A stretch of DNA of 64,000 nucleotides from Lachnospiraceae bacterium (GCA_022483465.1 JAKVNF010000001.1:1364001-1428000), one strand, 5' to 3'. Counted from the first letter of the stretch, positions 43,865 through 54,242 are shown. Made by a program: numbers and translations. The notes: generated by a model not told the origin, from the letters alone.

Positions 43865-44738
43865 TTACTTCCTCATGGAATCATTCCGGATGTCCCGGTG
43901 ATAGAGCTTGATGCCGTAATCCCCCTTGTCCTTGAGCCGCCCATAGAGGTCATTGGCCAGCGTCACACTGCGGTGCTGGCCGCCGGTGCAGCCGATGGCG
44001 ATCACCAGCTGGTTCTTTCCCTCCTTGACGTAGTAGGGAATCAGGAAGGTGATCATGTCCTGGAGTTTCTCCATGAACTGCTTCGTCTGGGGAAAGCTCT
44101 CCACATACTCCTGCACCGGGGTATCGTTTCCGGTCAGGTGCTTTAAGCTGTCGATGTAGTAGGGGTTTGGCAGAAAGCGCACGTCGAAGACCAGGTCCGC
44201 GTCCGCCGGGATCCCGTACTTGAAGCCGAAGCTCATGACATTGATCATCAGGGAGTTGTAGTGCTTGTTGTCCTGAAAGATCCGGATCAGCTCCTGCCGA
44301 AGCTCCCTCGTCAAAAGGTTCGAGGTGTCGATCACGTAGTCGGACTTGGACTTGATGTTCTTTAGGATCTCCCGCTCCCGGTGGATGCCGTCCTCCACCC
44401 GCCCCTCCGGGGAGAGCGGATGGGCCCGCCGGGACTCCTTGTAGCGCCGCACCAGCACCTCATCGCTGGCATCCATGAACAGGATCTCGTACCGGTACCC
44501 CCCTCTCCCGCAGGGCCGTCAGCACCTCCTCCACGTAGGCAAAGGGCTTGTCTGCCCGCACGTCGAGGCCCAGGGCGACCTTGCTGATGTCGGAGGCGGG
44601 CATCATGACGAGCTCCATGAACTTGTCGATGAGGCGCACCGGCAGGTTGTCCACGCAGTAGTAACCCTCGTCCTCCAGTATCTTGATGGCGGTGGCCTTT
44701 CCGCCGCCGCTCATTCCCGTCACGATCACAAAGCGCAT
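43865..44738 (-). pseudogene. rapZ: RapZ (YvcJ) nucleotide-binding protein with a +1 frameshift
   Basis: Frame 1, 44738 down to 44460, gives MRFVIVTGMSGGGKATAIKI (Walker A GMSGGGKA) to LRERGV. Frame 2 continues from YRYEILFMDASDEVLVRRYK to NDSMRK at 43865, including the C-terminal GCTGGQHRSV glucosamine-phosphate-pocket motif. Together they make a full RapZ of about 290 residues. The switch lies in a run of six G (44498-44503 on the complement); five G restore one frame. Either an assembly error, a real mutation, or a slippery site. All other conserved parts are intact. Confidence 0.9.
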
Positions 44739-44755
44739 ATCGCCTCCGAGCTCTC

Positions 44756-45739
44756 TCAGAACTCTCCCAAAAAGATAACTTCCGGCTCCAGACGGATGCC
44801 GGAGTGTTCCTCCACGCGCCGCTGCACCTTTTGAATGACATTCCGGATGTCAGCTGAGGTGGCGTGATCTTTGTTGATCACAAAGCCGCAGTGCTTTTCG
44901 CTGACGCAGGCGCCGCCCACGCCAAAGCCGGCAAGGCCCGCCTCCTGGATGAGCTGCCCCGCAAAGTGCCCCTCGGGGCGCTTGAAGGTCGACCCGGCGC
45001 TGGGGTACTCCAGGGGCTGCTTGGCCTTTCGCCTTGCCGCATAGTCCGCCATCTTCGCCCGGATCTTCTCCGGATCCTCCGGGGTGAGCGCCATGGTGCA
45101 GGAGAGGGCAATCCAGCGGTGGGTCCGAAGCGCGCTCGTGCGATAGCCAAAGGCCATCTCCGCTGCCGGAAGGGTCCGCACCTCTCCGCTTTCCGTCAGG
45201 ACCGTCACCGATTCCACGACCTGCCGCATCTCTCCGCCGTAGGCGCCGGCATTCATCACCAGGCCTCCGCCGACAGAGCCTGGGATGCCGGCCGCAAATT
45301 CCAGGCCGGAGAGCCCTGCTGCCGCGGCCGCGCCGGCTGCCGCAGCCAGGGAGGCGCCGGCCCCCGCCAAGAGATGGGTTCCTGTGACCTGGGTGCGCCC
45401 CAGGGCGCCGGAAGCAGGCTCCCTCTCCTCCCGCCCGGTGTCCGTCACCGGGATGCTGCCGCCCGTCAGGGTGACAATGCACCCCCGGTAGCCGCCGTCC
45501 CCTACAAGGAGGTTGGTGCCGCGGCCCAGGACCGTCAGGGGCTCTTTCTCCTCCCGAAGGAGGGAGAGGACGCGAAGGAGCGTTTTCTCCTCCTGTACCC
45601 GCACGAAATAGTCCGCCGGGCCCCCGGTCCGGAAGGAGATGTGCCGGGCCATCGGTTCATTTTCCAAAAAGTTGTCCGGTCCTGCTGCCGCCCGGAGGGC
45701 AGCCGCAAGCCCGCTGTGTTCACTCATCGTCATCGTCAT
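44756..45739 (-). CDS. murB: UDP-N-acetylenolpyruvoylglucosamine reductase
   Basis: A 327-residue flavoenzyme for peptidoglycan precursor synthesis. Landmarks are SFRTGGPADYFV, VLGRGTNLLVGDGGYRG for FAD, GIPGSVGGGLVMNAGAYGGE, YPSAGSTFKRPEG with the catalytic Ser, and EPEVIFLGEF. It is the type IIa-like short form with an Ala-rich stretch after residue 125. Three in-frame ATGs (45739, 45733, 45727) overlap the hprK end, and none has a clear ribosome binding site, so translation is probably coupled. Confidence 0.95.
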   Translation of the reverse strand: MTMTMSEHSGLAAALRAAAGPDNFLENEPMARHISFRTGGPADYFVRVQEEKTLLRVLSLLREEKEPLTVLGRGTNLLVGDGGYRGCIVTLTGGSIPVTDTGREEREPASGALGRTQVTGTHLLAGAGASLAAAAGAAAAAGLSGLEFAAGIPGSVGGGLVMNAGAYGGEMRQVVESVTVLTESGEVRTLPAAEMAFGYRTSALRTHRWIALSCTMALTPEDPEKIRAKMADYAARRKAKQPLEYPSAGSTFKRPEGHFAGQLIQEAGLAGFGVGGACVSEKHCGFVINKDHATSADIRNVIQKVQRRVEEHSGIRLEPEVIFLGEF

Positions 45740-46661
45740 GCTTTGTCGTCAGCGCCTTCTGCACCCGGTTGTAGAGCTCCTGGGCGGCATTGTAGCCCAT
45801 CTGCTTCTGTCTGTGGTTGATGGCCGCAGATTCGCAGATGATGGCCAGGTTCCGTCCGGGGCGGATCGGAATCCGGTGGCAGACCACGCGGTTTCCGAGA
45901 TATTCCGTGTACTCCTCCTCGAGGCCGAGGCGGTCATATTCCTTGTCCTTGTCCCACTCCTCGAGCTGGATCACCAGATCGATGTTCTGGGTGTCACGCA
46001 CGCTCGCCACACCGAAGAGGGTCTTCACATCGATGATGCCGATGCCGCGCAGCTCGATGAAGTGCTTGGTGATATCCGGGGCCGAGCCCACCAGGGTCTC
46101 CTCACTGACCTTGCGGATCTCCACCACATCGTCGGATACCAGGCGGTGTCCGCGCTTGATCAGCTCCAGGGCCGCCTCGGACTTGCCGATGCCGCTCTCG
46201 CCGGTGATCAGAACGCCCTCGCCGTAGACATCCACCAGAACGCCGTGGATCGAGATGCAGGGCGCGAGGCGCACGTTCATCCAGCGGATCAGCTCCGCCA
46301 TGAAGACGGAGGTTGCCTGCTTGGTCATCAGAATCGGCACCTGGTACTGCTCTGCATACTTCAGAAAGATCTCATCCGGGTGCAGCTCCCTGCAGAAGAT
46401 GAAGCAGGGCTCGTGCATCTGGAACAGCTGATCGTAGATCTTCTCCTTCTGCTCGTCCGACATCTGCTGCATGTAGGAGTGCTCCACGAAGCCGATGATC
46501 TGAATGCGGGACGGGTCAAAGTGGGTGAAGTATCCCGTCAGCTGCACGCCGGGGCGGTTGATATCCGGCTGCTTGATCTTGATTCCGTCCGTTGCGATAT
46601 CCGGCGTGAGATTGGTCAGATGCTCCTTCTCAATCACTTCGGTCAGTTTTACCGTTGCCAT
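45720..46661 (-). CDS. hprK: HPr kinase/phosphorylase
   Basis: A 313-residue bifunctional enzyme. Walker A is ITGESGIGKSEAALELIK, the family signature FIELRGIGIIDVKTLFGVAS and the DD pair VSDDVVEI. It phosphorylates Ser-46 of HPr/Crh at high energy status and removes the phosphate at high Pi. It heads the hprK-murB-rapZ-whiA-crh operon. The C-terminus is Asp-rich (HDDDDE) and codes for the murB start. Confidence 0.96.
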   Translation of the reverse strand: MATVKLTEVIEKEHLTNLTPDIATDGIKIKQPDINRPGVQLTGYFTHFDPSRIQIIGFVEHSYMQQMSDEQKEKIYDQLFQMHEPCFIFCRELHPDEIFLKYAEQYQVPILMTKQATSVFMAELIRWMNVRLAPCISIHGVLVDVYGEGVLITGESGIGKSEAALELIKRGHRLVSDDVVEIRKVSEETLVGSAPDITKHFIELRGIGIIDVKTLFGVASVRDTQNIDLVIQLEEWDKDKEYDRLGLEEEYTEYLGNRVVCHRIPIRPGRNLAIICESAAINHRQKQMGYNAAQELYNRVQKALTTKHDDDDE

Positions 46662-46738
46662 ATCCTTTCCTTCCCCCGTTTTCCAGATGCCCCGGAAAAT
46701 CGGTCCCCATAGGTTGTATGCCCAAACGGGCTGATGAA

Positions 46739-46747
46739 ATTATAGCA
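46739..46747 (-). promoter_or_regulatory. Extended -10 promoter of the hprK operon
   Basis: Minus strand TGCTATAAT (TG-N-TATAAT), about 78 bases before the hprK ATG. The -35 match is poor, as expected for an extended -10 promoter. Confidence 0.6.
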
Positions 46748-46810
46748 TACCGCGCCCGGCCATACGGACACGATTTGCACCCATCGCCCGGATTCCGGGG
46801 CGTTTCCGGT

Positions 46811-47035
46811 CTAGCAGGGCTCTCCGCTCTGCCAGACGAGGACAAAGCCCCGGTCCGCATAGGCGTGAAGGAGTGCCTCCCACTCCTCTTCCGATTTTCC
46901 CCGCCCCGGGATCTGCACCCTCTGCCCCGCTTCCTCGCCCTCGATGCACCAGTGATCCCCGGTCACATAGTAGAGCGAATCCTGTGCCCTGGCCCCGGTC
47001 AGGGGGTAGACGAGCTTCTTCTCACTCGGCGCCAT
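46811..47035 (-). CDS. Hypothetical 74-aa protein downstream of uvrC
   Basis: Starts [20 protein letters not shown] and contains [19 protein letters not shown], with an acidic C-terminal half ending VWQSGEPC. It overlaps the uvrC end by 14 bases, with GAGG upstream, suggesting translational coupling. No recognised family or catalytic motif. Confidence 0.6.
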   Translation of the reverse strand: MAPSEKKLVYPLTGARAQDSLYYVTGDHWCIEGEEAGQRVQIPGRGKSEEEWEALLHAYADRGFVLVWQSGEPC

Positions 47036-48950
47036 CTTCTGGGACCTCCTCTTTCTTTTTGGGCTCCTCCTCCCGGAAGTAGTCGTACACCGCCTGGGCA
47101 TCCTTTGCCGAGAGCTCCGGCACCTGCTCCAGGGTGTCCAGATCCGCCCGGATGATGTCGTCGATGGAGGCGAAATGCCGCATCAGCGCCTTCTTCTTCA
47201 CCGGTCCGATCCCCGGGATGTCGTCGAGCCGGGAGTGGACCTGGGCCTTGCTGCGCAGGGACCTGTGGTACTCGATCGCAAAGCGGTGGGTTTCGTCCTG
47301 AATCCGCGTGATCAGCTTGAAGCCCTCGCTCCTGCGGTCGATGGGAATCTCCACGTTGTGGTAGTACAGGCCCCGTGTCCGGTGGTTGTCATCCTTCACC
47401 ATGCCGGCCACCGGGATGGTGAGGTTGAGCTCCCGCAAAACGTCCAGGCAGATGTTCACCTGCCCTCTGCCGCCATCCATCAGGATCAGGTCCGGGAACT
47501 TTGTGAAGCTCCCGAAGGAGGCGTCCATGTCCTTTTCCTCCAGCTCCTCCCGCTCCTGCAGGCCGTGGGAGAAGCGCCTTGTCAGGACCTCCTTCATGCA
47601 GGCGTAGTCGTCTGGCCCCGCCACGGTCCGGATCCGGAACTTGCGGTAGTCCGATCGCTTGGGCTTTCCCTTCTCGTAGACCACCATGGAGCCCACGTTG
47701 GCAAAGCCGGAGATGTCGGAGATATCGTAGGACTCCATCCGGTCGAGATTGGGAAGGTGCAGCAGCGCCCCGATCTCCTTCACGGCGCCGATGGTCCGGC
47801 CCTCCTCGCGCTTTAGGCGCTCCCGGTCCTTGGAGAGGATGAGGGCGGCGTTCTCCATCGCGAGCTCCACGAGCTTCTCCTTCTGCCCCTTCTGGGGCAC
47901 TTTGATCGTGACCTTTCCCTCCTTGCGCTGGCTCAGCCACTCCTCGATGACCCCCCGGTCCTCCACGTCCTCGGGCAGGTAGATCTCCCGGGGGATGTAG
48001 GGGGTGCCCGCGTAGAACTGCTTCAGGAACTCGGAGAGGATCTCCGCGGTGGTCTTGCCGCCCACGTGGTTCATGTAGAAGTGCTCCCGGCCGATGAGCC
48101 GGCCGTCCCGGACAAAGAAGGTCTGGATGACGGCATCCGCATCCGCGTTCTCCGGCTCCAGGGCGATGCCGCAGATGTCCTTGTCCTCGCCGACGCCCTC
48201 GGTCATCTTCTGCCGCTGGGAGACCGAGCGGACGGACTGGAGCAGATCCCGGTAGTGCGCCGCCTCCTCAAAGTTCAGGGCCTCGGAGGCGGCCTGCATC
48301 TTCGCGGTCAGGTCCTTCGTGACGGTCTCGTAGTTGCCGGAGAGAAACTCCACCGCAAGGTCCACCCGGTTCCGGTACTCCTCCTTCGACACCGCGCCGG
48401 CAAGACAGGGGCCGGTGCAGCGCTTCATGTAGTAGTTGAGGCAGGGCCGCTCCTTCCCGATGTCCCGGGGCAGCACCCGGTTGCAGTCCCGAAGGCCGTA
48501 CATCCGATTCAGGAGCTCGATCGTGTCGTGCACCGCGTTGGCGCTCATGAAGGGCCCGAAGTACCGTGCCTTGTCCTTTTTACGGATCCTGGCCATCACG
48601 ATTCTTGGATACTCCTCCCCGGTGGTCACCTTGATGTAGGGGTAGGTCTTGTCGTCCACGAGGAGCGTATTGTACTTTGGCCGGTGCTCCTTGATCAGAT
48701 TGTTCTCGAGGATCAGCGCCTCAAGCTCCGAGTCGGTGACGATGTACTCAAAGTAGGCGATCTGCTTCACCATCTGGTCGATGGCGGGCCCCCGGCCGAT
48801 GTTGGCGCGGAAGTAGGACCGCACCCGGTTGTGGAGGATCTTGGCCTTGCCCACGTAGATGATCACGTCGTTCTTGTCGTGCATGATGTAGACGCCGGGC
48901 TTTTTCGGCAGCTTGTGCAGCTCCTCCTGAATATCAAATTTTTCCTGCAT
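47022..48950 (-). CDS. uvrC: Excinuclease ABC subunit C
   Basis: A 642-residue nucleotide-excision repair nuclease. It has an N-terminal GIY-YIG domain ([20 protein letters not shown]), a Cys-rich segment ([16 protein letters not shown]), a UVR motif near 205-240 that binds UvrB, an RNase H-like domain ([20 protein letters not shown] ... [11 protein letters not shown]) and C-terminal helix-hairpin-helix ([18 protein letters not shown]). It cuts both sides of the lesion. A short Lys/Glu tail overlaps the next gene. Confidence 0.97.
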   Translation of the reverse strand: MQEKFDIQEELHKLPKKPGVYIMHDKNDVIIYVGKAKILHNRVRSYFRANIGRGPAIDQMVKQIAYFEYIVTDSELEALILENNLIKEHRPKYNTLLVDDKTYPYIKVTTGEEYPRIVMARIRKKDKARYFGPFMSANAVHDTIELLNRMYGLRDCNRVLPRDIGKERPCLNYYMKRCTGPCLAGAVSKEEYRNRVDLAVEFLSGNYETVTKDLTAKMQAASEALNFEEAAHYRDLLQSVRSVSQRQKMTEGVGEDKDICGIALEPENADADAVIQTFFVRDGRLIGREHFYMNHVGGKTTAEILSEFLKQFYAGTPYIPREIYLPEDVEDRGVIEEWLSQRKEGKVTIKVPQKGQKEKLVELAMENAALILSKDRERLKREEGRTIGAVKEIGALLHLPNLDRMESYDISDISGFANVGSMVVYEKGKPKRSDYRKFRIRTVAGPDDYACMKEVLTRRFSHGLQEREELEEKDMDASFGSFTKFPDLILMDGGRGQVNICLDVLRELNLTIPVAGMVKDDNHRTRGLYYHNVEIPIDRRSEGFKLITRIQDETHRFAIEYHRSLRSKAQVHSRLDDIPGIGPVKKKALMRHFASIDDIIRADLDTLEQVPELSAKDAQAVYDYFREEEPKKKEEVPEDGAE

Positions 48951-48970
48951 GCCACTCGCTTTCTGACGTC

Positions 48971-48996
48971 AAAAAAAGGGTCGGTGCGCCCGGCCC
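48971..48996 (-). terminator. Rho-independent terminator of ftsH
   Basis: Minus strand GGGCCGG, GCGCA, CCGACCC (one mismatch), then seven T, 20 bases after the ftsH stop. Confidence 0.8.
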
Positions 48997-49018
48997 TTTT
49001 CGTGTCCTGTACCACTGC

Positions 49019-51247
49019 TCAGTTCTTCTTGTTCTCGTCGTCGGAGAGGTCGGAGAGGGGAACGCCGGAGAAGCGCCCCACCGGGCCCTTCTTGGAGGCA
49101 TCGGTCTCCTCCCCGGACGGGTTCTGCTTTGCCTCCTCTTTGGGAGCGGGAGATGGTGCCGGCGAAGGATCCGGGCCTGGGACCGGGTCCGGTGCAGGGG
49201 CTGCAGGCTCTGCCGGCGCCGTTTTTTCCTCCCCTGCCAGGTGATCCCTTGCCGGCTGTTCCCCTGCGGGCTCCTGGGGCAGGCCCTTGGCCTCCCGGTA
49301 GATGCGCATGAACTGCTTGCCGGTGATCGTCTCCTCCCGGATCAGATAGTCCGCAATGCGGTCCATGACATCCAGGTTCTGGGAGAGGATCTGCTTGGCC
49401 TCCTTGTAGCAGGCGTCGAGAATCTTGCGGACCTCCTCGTCCACCGCCGCTGCGGTGGCGTCCGCGCAGTTGAGGGCGGCCCGGCCGTCCAGGTACTGGC
49501 TCTCCACGGTGGCAAGGCCCATGATGCCGAAGCGCTCGCTCATGCCGTACTGGGTGACCATGGCCTTGGCGATGCCGGTCGCCCGCTCGATGTCGTTGGA
49601 GGCACCGGTGGTGATGCTCCGGAACTTGAGCTCCTCGGCAGCTCTGCCGCCCAGAAGGCCCACGATCATGTCGTGGAGCTCCTCCTTCGAGTTCAGGTAG
49701 TGCTCCTCCTCCGGGACCTGCATGACATAGCCCAGGGCGCCCATCGTGCGGGGCACGATCGTGATCTTCTGCACCGGCTCCGCGTTCTTCTGCACCGCGC
49801 TGATCAGCGCGTGGCCGACCTCGTGGTAGGAGACAATGCGCCGCTCCTCGGGGCTCATGATCCGATCCTTCTTCTCCTTGCCGACCAGCACCTGCTCCAC
49901 GGCCTCGAACAGATCTTTCTGGGAGACGAACTCCCGGTGGTCCTTGACCGCGTTGATGGCGGCCTCGTTGATCATGTTGGCGAGATCCGAGCCGACGGCG
50001 CCGGAGGTGGCCAGGGCGATCTCGTTGAAGTCCACGGTCTCGTCCATCTTGACGTTCTTGGCGTGGACCTTCAGGATTGCAATTCTGCCCTTTAAATCCG
50101 GCCGGTCCACGATGATGCGGCGGTCAAAACGGCCGGGGCGCAAGAGCGCCTTGTCCAGGATCTCCGGGCGGTTTGTGGCGCCCAGCACCAGGATGCCCTT
50201 CTGGGAGTCGAAGCCGTCCATCTCGGACAAAAGCTGGTTGAGGGTCTGCTCCCGCTCCTCGTTGCCGCCGCCGTACTTGGAGTCACGGCTTCTGCCGATG
50301 GCATCGATCTCATCGATGAAGATGATGCAGGGGGCGTTCTTTGTCGCCTCCCGGAAGAGGTCACGCACACGGGAGGCGCCAACGCCTACGTAGAGCTCGA
50401 TGAAATCCGAGCCCGTCAGGGAGAAGAACGGCACGTGGGCCTCTCCCGCGACGGCCTTGGCAAGGAGCGTTTTTCCGGTTCCGGGCGGGCCCACCAGGAG
50501 CGCGCCCTTGGGAAGCTTGGCACCGATCTTCGTGTACTTCTGGGGGTTGTGGAGAAAATCCACCACCTCCACCAGGGATTCCTTTGCCTCGTCCTCACCG
50601 GCCACATCCGCGAAGGTGACGCCGGTCTCGCGCTGCACGTACTCCTTGGCGTTGCTCTTGCCCACGCCGCCCATCATACCGCCGGAGCGGGACATTCTGC
50701 GGAAGAGCACCGAGAGCAGGGCCCACATCAGCAGGATCGGCAGGATGTAGGTCAAAATCACCGACAGGATCATGTTGGTGGAGTTGGGCACATCCGATGA
50801 GACGATGACGCCCGCGTCCAGCATCCGCTTCGTCAGCTGGTCATTGCTCTCCGCCAGTCCCGTGTAGTAGCGGAACCTGGCGTCGTCGTCCGACACCCCG
50901 CTCTGCTTGGGTGCGATATCAATGGAATTGGTCTCGATCACGACCCGGGCGATCTCGCCGTCGTCCACCATCTTCACGAACTGGGTGTAGGTGATCTCCG
51001 TCGTGGAGGTGGAGCTCGAGCCCATGAAGTAGCTCACAAACAAAAGGGTGACCAGGGCCGCAATCAGCAGAACCAGGAGGTTCTGTCCCTGCCGGCCCCG
51101 GCCGCCGCTGCCCTTTCCGCCGCTGCTCCGGTTATTGTCGTCATCATCATCTCCGTCCCCAAATCCGAAGAAATCCGACCGGCGGACCCGGTTCTGGAGA
51201 TCATGCTCTTTGCTGCGTGCCCGGAATCTCTCAAAAATTTTTTTCAA
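49019..51247 (-). CDS. ftsH: ATP-dependent zinc metalloprotease FtsH
   Basis: A 742-residue membrane AAA+ protease. A charged Asp/Gly-rich N-terminus precedes the first membrane segment ([20 protein letters not shown]). An extracellular domain and second segment (about 158-180) follow. Walker A is [17 protein letters not shown], Walker [16 protein letters not shown], and the protease motif HEVGHALIS (HExxH). The C-terminal 90 residues form a Pro/Ala/Asp repeat tail ([20 protein letters not shown]) not found in most FtsH. It degrades misassembled membrane proteins. Confidence 0.97.
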   Translation of the reverse strand: MKKIFERFRARSKEHDLQNRVRRSDFFGFGDGDDDDDNNRSSGGKGSGGRGRQGQNLLVLLIAALVTLLFVSYFMGSSSTSTTEITYTQFVKMVDDGEIARVVIETNSIDIAPKQSGVSDDDARFRYYTGLAESNDQLTKRMLDAGVIVSSDVPNSTNMILSVILTYILPILLMWALLSVLFRRMSRSGGMMGGVGKSNAKEYVQRETGVTFADVAGEDEAKESLVEVVDFLHNPQKYTKIGAKLPKGALLVGPPGTGKTLLAKAVAGEAHVPFFSLTGSDFIELYVGVGASRVRDLFREATKNAPCIIFIDEIDAIGRSRDSKYGGGNEEREQTLNQLLSEMDGFDSQKGILVLGATNRPEILDKALLRPGRFDRRIIVDRPDLKGRIAILKVHAKNVKMDETVDFNEIALATSGAVGSDLANMINEAAINAVKDHREFVSQKDLFEAVEQVLVGKEKKDRIMSPEERRIVSYHEVGHALISAVQKNAEPVQKITIVPRTMGALGYVMQVPEEEHYLNSKEELHDMIVGLLGGRAAEELKFRSITTGASNDIERATGIAKAMVTQYGMSERFGIMGLATVESQYLDGRAALNCADATAAAVDEEVRKILDACYKEAKQILSQNLDVMDRIADYLIREETITGKQFMRIYREAKGLPQEPAGEQPARDHLAGEEKTAPAEPAAPAPDPVPGPDPSPAPSPAPKEEAKQNPSGEETDASKKGPVGRFSGVPLSDLSDDENKKN

Positions 51248-51318
51248 CTTTTTCTCCTCTGACCCTCCCGGCGCACGGGCATTCTGCCTTTGGGCCCATC
51301 GACGGGAGAATCTTTACT

Positions 51319-51347
51319 ATTATATAGAGTCCGGAACAGGCAGGCAA
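51319..51347 (-). promoter_or_regulatory. Promoter of ftsH
   Basis: Minus strand TTGCCT (51342-51347), 17-bp spacer and consensus TATAAT (51319-51324), divergent from the alanyl-tRNA editing gene promoter. Confidence 0.82.
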
Positions 51348-51355
51348 TTGGCGGA

Positions 51356-51384
51356 TTGTGAAAATCTCATGAAAAGCGTATACT
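51356..51384 (+). promoter_or_regulatory. Promoter of the alanyl-tRNA editing gene
   Basis: TTGTGA (51356-51361), 17-bp spacer, TATACT (51379-51384), divergent from and nine bases away from the ftsH promoter. Confidence 0.8.
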
Positions 51385-51395
51385 CGAGGCACCGG

Positions 51396-51426
51396 ATCCG
51401 GCCCTCTGGGCGCCGGATTTTCCTTT
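51396..51426 (+). terminator. Terminator-like hairpin in the 5' leader of the alanyl-tRNA editing gene
   Basis: ATCCGG-CCC and GGG-CCGGAT form a stem followed by TTTTCCTTT, only about 12 bases after the predicted transcription start. It might attenuate the gene, but no alternative fold is obvious. Confidence 0.45.
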
Positions 51427-51459
51427 GTCAGCTGATTTTCGTTCCGGGAGGGAACCGAT

Positions 51460-52632
51460 ATGGCAACCGAGAAGCTCTATGATGCAAGGCCCTATGACAC
51501 CGAATTCACCTCGGAGGTGGTCTCCTGCGCGCCGGGCAAGGCGCCGGGAACCTGGCAGCTTGTCCTCGCCGGCACCCTGTTCTTCCCCGAGGAGGGCGGA
51601 CAGACACCGGACCGGGGCACCATCGACGGGGCAAAGGTCTGCGACGTGCAGATTCAGGATGAGGTCATCACCCACACGGTAAAAAGAGCTGAACCCTTTG
51701 CTCCCGGCGCCAGCGTCCACGGCGTTCTCGACTGGGACCACCGCTTCTCCAACATGCAGAACCACTCCGGGGAGCACATCCTCTCGGGGCTCTTGCACAG
51801 CCTCTACGGCTTTGAGAACGTGGGCTTTCACCTCTCCGACCGCGAGGTGACTCTGGACACCTCCGGGCAGCTTACGAAGGAACAGCTCGATGACCTGGAG
51901 AGGCGGGCCAACGAGGTCGTGTACCGCAATGTCCCCGTCACCTGCGTCTATCCCCCGAAGGAGGCGCTCGCAAAGCTCTCCTACCGCAGCAAGAAGGAGA
52001 TCGACGGCCCCGTCCGCATCGTCACCATCGAGGGCGTGGACGTCTGCGCCTGCTGCGCGCCCCACGTAGCCCACACCGGGGAGATCGGCCTGATCCGGAT
52101 CCTGGACGTGATGCGCACCTCCTCCGGCATGCGCCTTACCATCCTCTGCGGCGGGCGGGCCCTGGCGGACACCAGAAAGAAGGAGGATGCCCTGGCTGCG
52201 ATCTCCCATCTGGTGAACCTCCCGAAGGAGGAGGCCGCCGCGGGCGTGCAGCGCTTTGCCGACGAGATCGCGGCAAAGAAGGAGGAGATCAAGTCCCTCC
52301 AGGTGGAGCTCACCGCGGTGAAACTCGCCGCGATCCCCGGCGGGCAGACGAAAAACCTCTTCCTGTTTGAGGGGCCGCTCCCCAACATCGTCCAGCGAAA
52401 CTTCGTCAACGGCCTGTGTGAGAAGACCTCGGGCCTTGCCGGGGTCTTTGCGGGCTCACCCCAGGGCGGGTACGTGTTTATCATCGGCGGCCGGGGACGG
52501 GATGCCCGGGAGGCGGCTTCCCTTTTGCGGGAGAAGCTCGGCGCCCGGGGCGGCGGAAAGCCCGAGATGGTGACGGGCTCCGTCCACGCAGAAGAAAAGC
52601 AGATCCGGGAGGCGCTCGCTGCGCTCTCCTGA
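51460..52632 (+). CDS. Alanyl-tRNA editing protein (AlaX/AlaRS editing and DHHA1 domains)
   Basis: A 390-residue trans-editing factor that hydrolyses mischarged Ser- or Gly-tRNA-Ala. FFPEEGGQTPDRG is the start of the editing barrel, NHSGEHILSG (HxxxH) and CACCAPHVAHTG (CxxxH) bind zinc. A coiled coil (IAAKKEEIKSLQVEL) and a DHHA1 domain (GGYVFIIGGRGRDAREAASL) follow. It is the long AlaX type. The ATG at 51460 follows GGGAGGG. Confidence 0.92.
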   Translation: MATEKLYDARPYDTEFTSEVVSCAPGKAPGTWQLVLAGTLFFPEEGGQTPDRGTIDGAKVCDVQIQDEVITHTVKRAEPFAPGASVHGVLDWDHRFSNMQNHSGEHILSGLLHSLYGFENVGFHLSDREVTLDTSGQLTKEQLDDLERRANEVVYRNVPVTCVYPPKEALAKLSYRSKKEIDGPVRIVTIEGVDVCACCAPHVAHTGEIGLIRILDVMRTSSGMRLTILCGGRALADTRKKEDALAAISHLVNLPKEEAAAGVQRFADEIAAKKEEIKSLQVELTAVKLAAIPGGQTKNLFLFEGPLPNIVQRNFVNGLCEKTSGLAGVFAGSPQGGYVFIIGGRGRDAREAASLLREKLGARGGGKPEMVTGSVHAEEKQIREALAALS

Positions 52633-52651
52633 TCCCAAGGAGGCGCATATC

Positions 52652-53533
52652 TTGACCAGAAAACTTCCATCCAGGCAGCAGATCCAGACGCTGCTCCTTC
52701 TCATCGCGGGCAGCACGCTGATCGCCCTGGCGACCTTTTACGTGTTTGACCCGGCGGGGCTCATCACCGGGGGCTTCTCCGGCCTGGCCATCATCATCAA
52801 GTCCGTGACAGCCCGGGTTTTCGGCAGGGGCGTTCCCCTCTGGCTCTCGAGCCTGCTCCTCAACATCCCGGTGTTCCTCCTTGCCTGGAAGACCGACGGG
52901 CTCAGGAGCATCCTCAAGTCCGCCCTCTCCTGGCTGATCATGACCGCGGAGCTGGCCCTCTTTCCGTCCCATCCGCTGCTTCCCGACAACCTGCTTCTCG
53001 TCTCCATCTACGGCGGCGCGATGTACGGGGTCGGCACGGGGCTTCTTCTGACCGCCCACGCAACCAGCGGCGGCACGGACATGCTGGGCAACTCCCTGCA
53101 CCACTTCCACTTCTTCCGGCGCTTCAGCATCGGGCGGATCATCCAGGTGTTGGACGGCACGGTCGTGATCCTCGGCCTTCTGGAATTCGGCCTGGAGCGC
53201 ACGCTCTACGCCATCCTGTCGGTGTACCTGTGCGGAAAGCTCACCGACTACGTGATCGGTCGGGGTCTCTCCGCAAAGATCGCCCTCATCATCTCCAACT
53301 GCAACGATGCCATCGCCAAGGACATCATGAACGACCTCTCCCGCGGCGTCACCGGCCTCCAGGGCCGGGGCATGTACTCGGGCAAGAATCGGACGATCCT
53401 GGTCTGCATCTGCTCCAACAAGGACATCGTGGACATCAAGGAGATCGTCCACCGCTACGACCCCAGGGCCTTCTTCATCATCGGCAACGTCAACGAGGCC
53501 ATGGGGGAGGGCTTTGTGGAGACCTGGAATTAA
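52652..53533 (+). CDS. YitT-family membrane protein (DUF161/DUF2179)
   Basis: A 293-residue protein. Five to six membrane segments (e.g. LIAGSTLIALATFYVFDPAG, GVGTGLLLTAHATSGGTDML) are followed by the soluble DUF2179 domain from about residue 215 with GRGMYSGKNRTILVCICSNK. The start is TTG, with AAGGAGG eight bases upstream and no nearby ATG. The family is widespread in firmicutes without a defined substrate. It lies 19 bases after the alanyl-tRNA editing gene. Confidence 0.92.
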   Translation: MTRKLPSRQQIQTLLLLIAGSTLIALATFYVFDPAGLITGGFSGLAIIIKSVTARVFGRGVPLWLSSLLLNIPVFLLAWKTDGLRSILKSALSWLIMTAELALFPSHPLLPDNLLLVSIYGGAMYGVGTGLLLTAHATSGGTDMLGNSLHHFHFFRRFSIGRIIQVLDGTVVILGLLEFGLERTLYAILSVYLCGKLTDYVIGRGLSAKIALIISNCNDAIAKDIMNDLSRGVTGLQGRGMYSGKNRTILVCICSNKDIVDIKEIVHRYDPRAFFIIGNVNEAMGEGFVETWN

Positions 53534-53576
53534 GTCTTCCGCTTCGGGATATCATCTGGCGCATTTTTCAGTACAC

Positions 53577-53617
53577 AAACCCACCGGGGAGAGCTCTCGC
53601 TCCCCCCGGTGGGTTTG
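53577..53617. terminator. Terminator after the YitT gene
   Basis: AACCCACCGGGG and CCCCGGTGGGTT form a perfect 12-bp stem around 14 bases, then TTGTTG. The symmetric stem could also end the SnoaL pseudogene transcript from the other side. Confidence 0.75.
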
Positions 53618-53712
53618 TTGTCTGGTTTGTCTGGTCTGGTTTGCGTGTTTGGTTCGTGTTACCTATTCGTGGTTGTCTGAAGCATGGAAACGGTCCATTG
53701 TGGGTGTATCGG

Positions 53713-54220
53713 TTACTGGTGCGGGAACGGGATGCCCGCGGACTGCATCTTTCTTGCGACGGCTGCCATGTACTCGTCGGCGCCGTTCCTGAAGGGGCCG
53801 TAGACGCCGAGCACCACGTCCAGGAAGTCGTTGTACTCGGGGCTCACGTGGGTCTTACAGTGGGTGATCTCGGCCTTCTCATTGGTCAGGACAAAGCCGT
53901 AGGCGTAGAAGTCGTGGAGCACGCCGTCCCGGTCATGGCCGCCGAAGTGGCTCTGCATGACAAAGCCGTTGTCGGATGGCCAGCACTGGAAGCCGAGGAT
54001 GGTCCAGTCCGGAAGGGTGATGCAGTAGGTCGGGGCCTCCATGGTGGCGGACTGCTGCACGGTCATCGGCGTGGTGTCGAGATCGATCTTGTTGTACTCG
54101 GCGTGGGGCGAATTTCCACTCCTCGTAGGTGGCGCCGTCCTCCACGGTCTTCTTCAGATAGGCGGCACGGTAGCTCTACGCCATCTTTCTGTGATGTGTG
54201 ATTCTCTCTCCAAGCGTCAT
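53713..54220 (-). pseudogene. SnoaL/NTF2-like protein with a nonsense codon and a frameshift
   Basis: The reading frame starts at ATG 54220 (MTLGERITHHRKMA) and meets TAG at codon 15, then runs SYRAAYLKKTVEDGATYEEW. At about 54110 it must shift by one base to continue PHAEYNKIDLDTTPMTVQQS and on to GIPFPHQ at 53713. The spliced product of about 168 residues looks like the SnoaL-type neighbour (LPDWTILGFQCWP ... LDVVLGVYGPFRNG). Total length is 1 mod 3, consistent with a single-base insertion. Two lesions make a sequencing artefact less likely. Confidence 0.75.
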
Positions 54221-54242
54221 TTCTGTTCTCTGCAGCCTCTTC

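Noticed and set aside
53617-53665. GT-rich direct repeats (GTCTGGTTTG) after the YitT terminator
   Set aside because: Short, degenerate and without flanking duplication or conserved spacing; not a CRISPR or mobile element.
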